Source of the DNA: CAYWBU01 sp942491525
GTDB lineage: Bacteria; Desulfobacterota; Desulfomonilia; UBA1062
Assembly (NCBI GenBank): GCA_942491525.1
Contig: CALOBW010000030.1
Location: 186,001-250,000, forward strand
DNA: 64,000 nt
Direction of reading: 5' to 3'
The notes below the pieces were generated by a model. It did not search any database, was not told the origin of the DNA, and saw nothing but the letters and a program-made list of their open reading frames with translations. Positions within the stretch are counted from its first letter, which is position 1. Each line of letters opens with the position of its first letter. The position numbers and the translations under genes are program-made. Positions 44,192 to 52,104 of this stretch are shown here, piece after piece.

Positions 44192-45214
44192 TCAACGCTC
44201 CCGGTAAGGCTTAATCAGCACCTGTTCGCCGGGCCTGAGGCCCGAAAGAATCTCAACCATGCCTTCGCGGGCGGGGGCACTGCGGACCAGGCGGCGCCGG
44301 GCGCGTCCGTCAGAGACCACCTGCACCATCTCAAGCTGACCGACGCGATAGAGGGCCGACTCCGGAATCAGGACCGCCTGGCGCGGCGCATCCGGCAGCC
44401 AGAGCCGCCCGAAGCTGCCCGGCAGAATCCCGCTGCCCGGCAGGTGCACCTTGACCAGCTGGGTGCGGCTGAGGGGATCGATCTCGCTGACTATCTCGGT
44501 GATGCGCCCGGTCACTTCCAGATCGGGGCTCTCGATGGTCACCGGCAGATCCAGGCCGATCTCCAGGGTGCTGGCCAGACGCAGCGGCACCGGAGCCTCC
44601 AGGCGCATGCCCTTGGGATCATAGATCGCCAGCAGCACCCGGCCCGGACTGGCCAGATCGCCGACCTCGATTCTTCGCTCGGTGATCACGCCGTTGATGG
44701 GCGCGATGATGCGGGTGTAGGTCTGCATGATGGCCACCTGCTCCACCTGGGCCCTCGCCGCATTGTAGCCGGTCTCGGCCGCGATCAGGTTCTGTTCGGT
44801 GGTGGCCTGTTTGGCATAGAGGGATTTGATCCTGGCATATTCGCTCTCGGCCCGTTTGAGCTGCGCCTGAGCCGCGCTGAGCTGCTGACGGATCTCGCGG
44901 TCGTCCAGCAGCACCAGCAGCTCGCCCTTCTCAACCTGCTGACCGGCATTGACGTGCACCTCGCGCACGTGGGCCGGCAGTTTGGGCGTCAGGTTGATCT
45001 TCTCCTCGGAGGCCACCGTGCCGACCACATCAATCAGCGGCACAATTGTCCGCTGATTGACCGCATGCAGCGGATCATCAGGCCCAACGGCAAAACCGGC
45101 TTCAACATCCAGCTTACCCGGCTCAACCTTGTCGTAGAAGGCCCCCGCAGAAATCATAATTATCAAAACCAGAAACAGGGCTCCGGCCAACAGCTTAACG
45201 GTCATCTTATTCAT
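44192..45214 (-). CDS. RND periplasmic adaptor (membrane-fusion protein)
   Basis: A 340-residue HlyD-type adaptor: an N-terminal membrane anchor (residues 8-26), a lipoyl half (VREVHVNAGQQVEKGELLVLLDD), an alpha-hairpin coiled coil (about 108-170), a second lipoyl half (IIAPINGVITERRIEVGDL) and beta-barrel domains. It links the RND pump to an outer-membrane channel. AGGAGG precedes the start. First gene of the two-gene operon. Confidence 0.93.
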   Translation of the reverse strand: MNKMTVKLLAGALFLVLIIMISAGAFYDKVEPGKLDVEAGFAVGPDDPLHAVNQRTIVPLIDVVGTVASEEKINLTPKLPAHVREVHVNAGQQVEKGELLVLLDDREIRQQLSAAQAQLKRAESEYARIKSLYAKQATTEQNLIAAETGYNAARAQVEQVAIMQTYTRIIAPINGVITERRIEVGDLASPGRVLLAIYDPKGMRLEAPVPLRLASTLEIGLDLPVTIESPDLEVTGRITEIVSEIDPLSRTQLVKVHLPGSGILPGSFGRLWLPDAPRQAVLIPESALYRVGQLEMVQVVSDGRARRRLVRSAPAREGMVEILSGLRPGEQVLIKPYRER

Positions 45215-45281
45215 AAAAACCTCCTATATTCTAGAAATCGAATACATCATGGCTGCCGGACTGGAATTGATTTATCTCAAG

Positions 45282-45298
45282 TTATATTAAAAATATAA
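45282..45298. promoter_or_regulatory. AT-rich inverted repeat upstream of the adaptor gene
   Basis: TTATATT (45282-45288) and AATATAA (45292-45298) with a 3-base centre, about 70 bases before the adaptor start and after the cyclase stop. It is a candidate operator or promoter element for the RND operon. Confidence 0.35.
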
Positions 45299-45322
45299 TC
45301 TAAGAGTTAGCAATACAAGAGC

Positions 45323-47548
45323 TTACTTGGTCTTATGATTAAATGTGCCGTCCCAATCGGGCGCCGGGGCTGCCTTGAGAAACTCGCGAATGCGCTCCAG
45401 GTAGAGCGCATAGAGCTGGCTGGGATTGTTGGCCTGCAGCTGGGAAATCCGATCATAGGCCGCCTCAAAATTGCGCGCCCGATAGCCCCGCAATGCAACC
45501 TCAAATTCGCTGACTTCACTCCTGAGCTCTTCCGATGGCTCGCCCTCCAGCAAGGGTTCGAAGATCTCCACCGGCTGCTCCTTGCCCTTGACCCGCACCA
45601 GATCGATGGGCCGGCAGAAAAAATTAGGCCCCAGCAGGTTGCGGGTGTAGCCCGAGATAATAATGCGCGTGCCGTAGGGCTTGTTGAGCCCCTCCAGGCG
45701 CGAGGCCAGATTGACGTCATCACCGATAACCGTGTAGTCGAAGCGGCGCTGGCTGCCGAAGTTGCCCACACTGACCGTGCCGGTATTGATGCCGATGCCG
45801 GTCTCGATGGCCGGCAGGCCGCGCTGCGCAAATTCAGTCTGCATTCGGTCAAGCTTCTGCTGCATAGCCAGGGCCGCGCGCACGGCATTGACCACATGCT
45901 CGCCATCATTGAGCGGCGCACCCCAGAAGGCCATGACCGCATCGCCGATATACTTGTCCACCAGGCCGCGGTGGCTCATGATGATGTCGCTCATGGCGGT
46001 CAGGTAGGAGTTCATGAAAAAACCCAGCTGCTGGGAGTCCATATGCTCGGAGATGGAGGTGAAGTCGCGGATGTCGCTGAACAGAATCGTCACCTCGCGC
46101 TGCTCGCCGGCCAGGGAGAGCTTGCCCGGCTCGCGGATAATCTCACTGATAACGGCCGGCGGCACATAGTGGCCGAAGGCGTCGCGGATGAAACTTTTGC
46201 GGCGGTACTCGGCAAAGTAGTTGAAAAGGGTCTCGACCATGAAGACCGTGACCAGCACCAGCAGCGGATAGGTGATGCCGATCAGACGGTTATTGAGAAA
46301 GAACCACTGGTAATCAACCACTATCGTCACCATGATCAGGGCCAGCCCCAGCAGGCCGCCGGCAATGGCCCCCATATAGGCCAGCATGATGCTGAGCAGG
46401 ATGCCGCCGGCCAGAATCAGCGAATAGGTGATGCCGATCTCGGTGAAGATATCATAAAAGAAGGGATCTCCATTCAGAAGGTTGTCAATGATGGTCGCCT
46501 GGACCTCGACCCCGGGGTAGATTGACGAATAGGGTGTGGCATGCACATCGAAGAGACCGGCGGCCGAGGCCCCGATCAGCACATAGCTATCCTTGATGCG
46601 CCCGGCATGTTCTCCGCGCAGCACCTCCACCGCCGGCAGATAGGTGAAGGTGTTATATGGCCCGCGGTAGTTGATGGCCAGCTCGCCGCCGCCGGTGGTG
46701 GGAATGAATCTGGCACCCAGGCTGATGCCCAGCACAGTGTTGCGGCCGCCGCTCTTCTGGCGCCCGGCATGCACGACTAGTTCACTGATGCCCTGCCCCA
46801 GCCTGGCCATCTCAAGCGCCAGCGACGGATAGACGATTCCGTCCATCAGCATCAGCAGCGGGGCCTGGCGCACGGTCCCGGCCGGATCGTAGAAGATGTT
46901 GAAGAAACCCTCGCTCTCGGCCATGGCAACTTCAGGCACATTGACCACAGCCCGATAGCCCTGGCGCAGCGCCAACGCGCTGAACGCCAGCCCCGCGGGC
47001 TCAAGATGCAGATTGACCGAGGGCATGGGGCGGTCAGCTTCACGCTTCAGCCCGTCCCGGCTGAGCTGAAAGGGATAGCCCAGTACCACCTGCGATTCAG
47101 CCACGGCGTCGCCCAGCATCAGATCATGGTCCATATCTGCGCGCCGCTCAATCTGGTCCATCTCGGCCGGGGTCAGCACGTCGGAGAGGCTGGGCAGCAG
47201 ATTGACCGGCGATGTGCGGTCCGGCTCGGCAAAAACGATATCAAAACCGGTCACCAGAGCGCCGGCAGCATCGATGCGGCCCACCAGCTCCGCCACCACG
47301 TCCCGCGGCCAGGGCCACTGGCCCAGCTCACGCAACGACTTTTCATCAATATCAACGATCACAACATTGGCGGCGTGCACCTGAGGACCGCGAAAGCGGA
47401 ACATGGCGTTGACCACCTGATTATCAAGCGAGACCAGCAGTTCGGGTTTCTGCTGGCCAAAGGAGAAATACAAGAGGCAGGCCAGCAGCACCACCCCGAC
47501 GCCGACCCAGAGAGGCGAAGTCCGCAGCTTCTCGGGAATAGCCTTCAT
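45323..47548 (-). CDS. CHASE2-domain class III adenylate cyclase
   Basis: 741 residues. TM1 (12-30), a periplasmic CHASE2 sensor (about 35-365), two or three TMs (370-445) and a class III cyclase domain (485-680). Metal Asps are D492 (LFSDIRDFT) and D536 (KYIGDAVMAFWGAP). K532 and D611 (VIGDDVNLASRLE) are the adenine-selecting positions, and N613/R617 stabilise the transition state, so cAMP is the expected product. A helical tail follows (690-741). It is the last gene of the cNMP-binding/Slam-like/FecR operon, starting 2 bases after the FecR stop. Confidence 0.92.
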   Translation of the reverse strand: MKAIPEKLRTSPLWVGVGVVLLACLLYFSFGQQKPELLVSLDNQVVNAMFRFRGPQVHAANVVIVDIDEKSLRELGQWPWPRDVVAELVGRIDAAGALVTGFDIVFAEPDRTSPVNLLPSLSDVLTPAEMDQIERRADMDHDLMLGDAVAESQVVLGYPFQLSRDGLKREADRPMPSVNLHLEPAGLAFSALALRQGYRAVVNVPEVAMAESEGFFNIFYDPAGTVRQAPLLMLMDGIVYPSLALEMARLGQGISELVVHAGRQKSGGRNTVLGISLGARFIPTTGGGELAINYRGPYNTFTYLPAVEVLRGEHAGRIKDSYVLIGASAAGLFDVHATPYSSIYPGVEVQATIIDNLLNGDPFFYDIFTEIGITYSLILAGGILLSIMLAYMGAIAGGLLGLALIMVTIVVDYQWFFLNNRLIGITYPLLVLVTVFMVETLFNYFAEYRRKSFIRDAFGHYVPPAVISEIIREPGKLSLAGEQREVTILFSDIRDFTSISEHMDSQQLGFFMNSYLTAMSDIIMSHRGLVDKYIGDAVMAFWGAPLNDGEHVVNAVRAALAMQQKLDRMQTEFAQRGLPAIETGIGINTGTVSVGNFGSQRRFDYTVIGDDVNLASRLEGLNKPYGTRIIISGYTRNLLGPNFFCRPIDLVRVKGKEQPVEIFEPLLEGEPSEELRSEVSEFEVALRGYRARNFEAAYDRISQLQANNPSQLYALYLERIREFLKAAPAPDWDGTFNHKTK

Positions 47549-47550
47549 AC

Positions 47551-50091
47551 TCAGCGGTCACCCCCGAAGATGCCCACATAACGCCCATCGGTGCTGTAGT
47601 AGGCGTCGAAAGAGCCGGCCATACCCTCGGCGTTTGGCCCGTAGAAGGTGCCGTTGACCGAGCTGCTGGAGGCGCCCGCCATCTGGGCGTTGAAGGTGTT
47701 GGTGGCCGCCGGCAGAACCCCGGCCACCAGATTGAGGGTCTTCTGGTCAAAGGCGATGCTGCCGGTCACGGCGCCGGTGGAGAAGTTGACCGCGATGTTG
47801 CAGGAACCGTTCGTCAGCTCGCTGAACTGATTGGAGAGGTCAATCTTGAAACCGCGGGCACCACCGGAATAGTTGCCGGTAATGTTCGGCAGCTGGGCCA
47901 CCGGCGTCTGCGCGCCGGCGATCCACATGGAGCCGGGCATGTGCAGATGGTAATCGGCCCCGTCGGACGGCGCATCATAGCTGACCTCCCAGTGCCCCCA
48001 GGTGAAGTACTGGCTGAACTGCCTGGCGGGATCCTCGACCACCAGGTAGTTGCCGCGCGGTTTCAGGCCGCCGGGCCCGGCACTGTCACTGATGGCATTA
48101 TTGGTGTCACTGCCCAGGATGGCCACAAAGTTATCATCCAGCACATAGGCCGAGCCGTGACTGCCGCCCACCTGCAGGTTGCTGATATTATTATTGGCCG
48201 GATCATAGACATCGGCCGCCGTGATGCTGCCGCTCAGGGTGCCGGCATCGCGGTTGAGGCTGAGGCTGAAGTTGTTGGCGTCCGCATTCCTGAAGATGCG
48301 CCGGTCAACATCCGGTGACGCCATATCCTCACTCAGACCGATCACATAGCCCTTCCAGCCGGCAGTGCCGGTGGGCGCCGTCACATCAATTGAGTCCTGG
48401 GGTTCACGGAAGCCGGCGGCCACCCCGTTCCAGGAACCGGTCGGCGCAGTCTGGCTGGACTGGACATCATAGTAACTGCCGCTGCCGCTCAGGCCGAAGC
48501 CCTGATACTCGGAACCGTAGAACTGGGCATTGGCGCCGCTGCCGCTCGCGGTTGTGATGGTCGACGGCGCCGGCGCGTGGTGACCGCCGATGAAGGTCAC
48601 GTTGGTCAGGCCGCTGCCGCTGACATCGCCGTAGAAGAGCAGATGCGGCCCGCTCTCATCAGTGTTATCCTTGTCATGATCGATGAAACCGATGGCCTTG
48701 CCGTTGTGCCAGTTGACCTCCATGAAGAACTGACTGCCGTAGGTCTCGTTGATGCCGGCCAGCTCACCGAAGCCGCCGGCCACGCCGGCATAGCCGTCGA
48801 TGCCGTCTGTGGGCAGCGCATCCGCAGCCACCCCCACATAACCCACCTCATTGTAGAGGTAGCTGCCGCCCTGGCTGAAGTTGCCGCCCGGCACGCTGAA
48901 GACGGCAAATTCACCCTTGTTGTCGGCCAGAACCTGCATACTGAAACTGCGGTTCTGGCCCAGCAGACTGACCGTGCGGGCCTGGGTGGTCAGTGACACC
49001 GGCCACTGATAGGCGGCATCCGGCTTATAGCCGGGAATCTTGAAGTTGAAGTTAAAGACCTTGCCGTCCGCGGCCGTGACGCTGCCCTGCACATAGCCGT
49101 CCACCGACTTGGCGTTTATGGCGCCGCGCCACTGACTGTTATTGCCGCTGGACGGATAGGAGAGATCCAGCTGGGAAGCCGCAAAACGGCCGGTCAGATC
49201 GACCTCGTTAGATATGGCGGCCGCGGCCTGTTTCTCGATATCAGTCTGCAGGTTCTGGGTCACACTATCATCAACCACGCTGGCGGTCTGCGTTCCGAAA
49301 TCACCCAGCGGCTCATCCCAGCCGTCGTCGTCCTGCTCGGCGGGCTCGTCAGCGGGCTGCTCAGCCGGTTCATCATCAACCTGCTCCGCCGGCTCTTCAT
49401 CAACGGCCTCGTCCGCCTCATCGCCCTCTTGGGCCGGCTCTTCGCTAGCGTCAAACTCCTGCTCAGAATCATCCGTCTCCAGCTCACTGTTGAGCTGCCC
49501 CATCTCTTTGGCGCTCATGCGCTTGGGCGCTCGGGGGGCGGCCCCCAACTTGTCAATCTGGGTGCCGAAGCCGGGCTGATCGATCTCGACCTGGCCGGCG
49601 GAATTCTGCACGAAGATGCCCTTGCCGCCGTGAAAAACCACCATCAGCGCGCCGTCGCGCACCCGTCCGGCATACATGGAGCCGCGGATGCCGATGGTGG
49701 CCGCCGGCGTCTCGGTAACGAAGTTCTGGGGCGCATCCCTGGTGATGGCGCCGCCCATGATCCTGAAGACGCCCTCCTTAACCTCGGTCCGCATGGCACT
49801 CTGAGCGTTGCCGGCCTCCCAGAAGTAGTCCCGGATCACAACTTCGCTCTGGCGCCCCAGCGAGATGATCGTACTGTCGTTGAACATGACCTGCATCCGG
49901 CCGCTGCGGCCGGTGCGGATAGTATCTCCCAGGTAGACAGCTCCCTTGATCTCCATGATACGTTCACTACCGTCTTCAGCCAGCAGCCAGGCATCACCAC
50001 GGACCGCCACGCACATACCGACCGGATCATCAGCCAAAAGAGGACAGGCCATCAAGAGCGACAAAAGATATGCGAACAGAACTTTTCTCAT
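47551..50091 (-). CDS. FecR-domain protein with acidic linker and TbpB-type C-terminal barrel
   Basis: 846 residues. The signal sequence ends in a possible lipobox LMAC (C16), although signal peptidase I cleavage after PLLA is an alternative. A FecR domain spans about 30-175 (VYLGDTIRTGRSGRMQVMF, ETPAATIGIRGSMY). A highly acidic Glu/Asp/Pro linker follows (about 205-265), then a long beta-rich region. The last 40 residues, VNGTFYGPNAEGMAGSFDAY ... IFGGDR, match the closing strands of TbpB/transferrin-binding-protein-like barrels. Start 50091 has GGGGGAT before it. It is encoded next to a Slam-type protein, which in other bacteria moves exactly such lipoproteins to the surface. Confidence 0.87.
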   Translation of the reverse strand: MRKVLFAYLLSLLMACPLLADDPVGMCVAVRGDAWLLAEDGSERIMEIKGAVYLGDTIRTGRSGRMQVMFNDSTIISLGRQSEVVIRDYFWEAGNAQSAMRTEVKEGVFRIMGGAITRDAPQNFVTETPAATIGIRGSMYAGRVRDGALMVVFHGGKGIFVQNSAGQVEIDQPGFGTQIDKLGAAPRAPKRMSAKEMGQLNSELETDDSEQEFDASEEPAQEGDEADEAVDEEPAEQVDDEPAEQPADEPAEQDDDGWDEPLGDFGTQTASVVDDSVTQNLQTDIEKQAAAAISNEVDLTGRFAASQLDLSYPSSGNNSQWRGAINAKSVDGYVQGSVTAADGKVFNFNFKIPGYKPDAAYQWPVSLTTQARTVSLLGQNRSFSMQVLADNKGEFAVFSVPGGNFSQGGSYLYNEVGYVGVAADALPTDGIDGYAGVAGGFGELAGINETYGSQFFMEVNWHNGKAIGFIDHDKDNTDESGPHLLFYGDVSGSGLTNVTFIGGHHAPAPSTITTASGSGANAQFYGSEYQGFGLSGSGSYYDVQSSQTAPTGSWNGVAAGFREPQDSIDVTAPTGTAGWKGYVIGLSEDMASPDVDRRIFRNADANNFSLSLNRDAGTLSGSITAADVYDPANNNISNLQVGGSHGSAYVLDDNFVAILGSDTNNAISDSAGPGGLKPRGNYLVVEDPARQFSQYFTWGHWEVSYDAPSDGADYHLHMPGSMWIAGAQTPVAQLPNITGNYSGGARGFKIDLSNQFSELTNGSCNIAVNFSTGAVTGSIAFDQKTLNLVAGVLPAATNTFNAQMAGASSSSVNGTFYGPNAEGMAGSFDAYYSTDGRYVGIFGGDR

Positions 50092-50151
50092 CTGCAATCC
50101 CCCGGGATAGTCAATTTAAAACTGATCGGCAGTTCAGTGCCGAGTATTAGC

Positions 50152-51468
50152 CTAGAAGCTGAAGGTCATGACCGACGAAGCCAGGTTGCGCCGGTAGGTG
50201 TAGACCTCCAGATTGGACTTGGCCCGCGTATAACTGTACTTCAGCCCCAATGAGAGCTGATAACGCTGTTCGCGCCAGAGAATCTTGCTGATAGAGCACT
50301 CGGCGGAGTAGAGCTTGTCGTGGCGTTTGCGGCCGAAAAGGGTGTTGATCTCGTCATATTTCGAGTAGTGGTACCAGTAGCCGCTGCTCAGAATCAGATC
50401 CCAGGGCAGCTGCCGGGCATAGTTCAGCGAGGCGATCATGCGCCGGTAGCTGTAGAGGTCGTCATCGGCATGCTCGCGCTCCAGCAGCAGGCCGCCGGCC
50501 AAGCGGTCGGGCCCGAAGGAGTAGATAAGCGCCGAGTAGAGGGTCAGGTTGCGGGCATCCTGGGTGGTGATCTTATAGTAGTCGCGGTTGGAGTAACCCA
50601 GGTCGAAGTTGAGCTGCCAACGGGCATGGATGGGCTGCATCAGCGAGCAGCCGATGCCGCTGGAACGGAAGTAGCTCTTATGGTCCAGATTCATGTGGGC
50701 GGCCTGGCCGTAGAGGTCCAGGCCGCTCGAGCCCAGCTGAATGCCCAGGCCGCTGCGCGCCGCCAGATAGGTCACATCCAGATTATCCTCATCCATGTAG
50801 GTCGAGCTGAACTCATCCAGCGAGAGCTTGAATGAGAGGGGCGACTTGCCCCGGTGATAGGCGTAGTTGAAGTTGACGGCGGAGGTCCAGAGGTTGTCGT
50901 ATTCGGAGCCGGGCACACTCACCGGCAGATTGCCGACCGCGCTGCGCACAAAGATGTTGTTGCTGTCGGGCGCCACATTGGCATTGTCATTGCCGTCATA
51001 GCCCAGCGAGATGCGGCCGCTGAAGATGTGCTGGGTCACCGCTGACTCGATCTCCCCCAGGAAACGGTAGACGTTGTATTTGACGCCCTCGGGCGGATTC
51101 TGCTCCAGCACCTCTTCAAAGAGCCTGGTGGCCTGCTCATAGGAGCCCAGTTCAAAATAGGAGCGCGCCAGTTCCAGTCTGACCCGCGCCGCATCCGGCT
51201 TCAGGAAGAGAACCCGCTCATAGGCCATGACCGCCGACTCATAGTCGGCGCAGGCAAAGGCGCTCAGACCAAGTTTGAAGTTGATGTCCGGATTATCGGG
51301 ATGATTCAGAAAGAGCAGCATGAAGCCTTGATAGGCGTCCTGGCAGTTGCCGGCATTGAGCTGCCGGCGTGAACGGCTGTAGAGATCATACTCGGCATCG
51401 CTCAACTCGGCCGCCCAGCCGGGCAGACTCACAAGCAGCAGCAAGAGCCAGAGCATGAGTCTCTTCAA
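50152..51468 (-). CDS. TPR + outer-membrane beta-barrel protein, Slam-like (DUF560 architecture)
   Basis: 438 residues from a TTG start (GAGGTG leader); the signal peptide ends PGWAA. An N-terminal periplasmic TPR domain (about 25-135, e.g. AVMAYERVLFLKPDAARVRLELARSYFE, here split) is followed by a predicted 14-or-so-strand barrel (148-438) that ends in Phe (VMTFSF), as outer-membrane proteins do. The TPR-to-barrel junction (SGRISLGYDGNDNANVAPDS) resembles surface lipoprotein assembly modifiers. Its partner is presumably the adjacent FecR/TbpB-like protein. The family assignment is from architecture and local similarity. Confidence 0.8.
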   Translation of the reverse strand: MKRLMLWLLLLLVSLPGWAAELSDAEYDLYSRSRRQLNAGNCQDAYQGFMLLFLNHPDNPDINFKLGLSAFACADYESAVMAYERVLFLKPDAARVRLELARSYFELGSYEQATRLFEEVLEQNPPEGVKYNVYRFLGEIESAVTQHIFSGRISLGYDGNDNANVAPDSNNIFVRSAVGNLPVSVPGSEYDNLWTSAVNFNYAYHRGKSPLSFKLSLDEFSSTYMDEDNLDVTYLAARSGLGIQLGSSGLDLYGQAAHMNLDHKSYFRSSGIGCSLMQPIHARWQLNFDLGYSNRDYYKITTQDARNLTLYSALIYSFGPDRLAGGLLLEREHADDDLYSYRRMIASLNYARQLPWDLILSSGYWYHYSKYDEINTLFGRKRHDKLYSAECSISKILWREQRYQLSLGLKYSYTRAKSNLEVYTYRRNLASSVMTFSF

Positions 51469-51471
51469 GGA

Positions 51472-51981
51472 CTACACCTCTTCTTCCAGATACTCCACCA
51501 GCTGCCAGCTGGTCCGGCGCAAACGCTGTGAGATCTGGCGCGAAATCTTCCAGAGCAGTTTGAAGGCCAGCGGCGGACGCGCCTTGGAGAGGGCCTCAAA
51601 CTGATCCTTGGTGATGATCAGCATCTCGACCGTGTCGGCCGCCATGGCCGTGGCCGAGCGCGGCTCGCCATCGATCAGGGCCATCTCGCCAAAGGTCTGG
51701 GGCGACTTCAAGGTTGCGATCACCGAACTCCTGTTGCTGGTGTCGCTCTTATAGATCTGGACCGTGCCCTTGACGATCACGCCCATGGACTGATCCACAT
51801 CGCCCTCGGAAAAGATGATGGTGCCCTTGCGGGCCCAGAAGGCGTGGATATACTCTCCCAGACTCAGGATCTCATTGAAGCTGAAATCATTGGCCCACTG
51901 GGTCTTATCCAGCATTTCGGCTACCACCTGGGCCTTACAGTCGATCCGAGTCGGTCTGATTCTATTGTCTCCCGGCAGCAT
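51472..51981 (-). CDS. cyclic-nucleotide-binding domain protein without HTH
   Basis: 169 residues. A single cNMP-binding beta-roll has the phosphate cassette FGEMALIDGEPRSATAMA with E99 and R108 in the positions that bind cAMP. No DNA-binding helix-turn-helix follows; only about 40 helical residues remain. Start 51981 (GGAGA leader); the frame extends to 52050 without coding character. First gene of the operon whose last gene makes cAMP, so it is likely the local receptor. Two direct TGTGA motifs (minus strand, 51992-51996 and 52007-52011) lie just upstream. Confidence 0.87.
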   Translation of the reverse strand: MLPGDNRIRPTRIDCKAQVVAEMLDKTQWANDFSFNEILSLGEYIHAFWARKGTIIFSEGDVDQSMGVIVKGTVQIYKSDTSNRSSVIATLKSPQTFGEMALIDGEPRSATAMAADTVEMLIITKDQFEALSKARPPLAFKLLWKISRQISQRLRRTSWQLVEYLEEEV

Positions 51982-52075
51982 GGCTCTCCACTCACAATTA
52001 AAGATGTCACATTTAAAATAACAAGCTGCAGCCCGATTGCAAGGGCACATAAGCGTTCAACATTCCAATTATACA

Positions 52076-52101
52076 TAAAAAAAGCGCCCCGAAGGGCGCT
52101 T
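52076..52101 (-). terminator. rho-independent terminator of the ThDP enzyme gene
   Basis: Read on the minus strand: AAGCGCCC, TTCG tetraloop, GGGCGCTT, then a run of T. It begins 3 bases after the gene's stop and separates it from the cNMP-binding operon. Confidence 0.92.
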
Positions 52102-52104
52102 AGA

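Noticed and set aside
45335..46525. 396-codon plus-strand frame within the CHASE2 cyclase
   Set aside because: Antisense shadow; the cyclase on the other strand has all catalytic residues.
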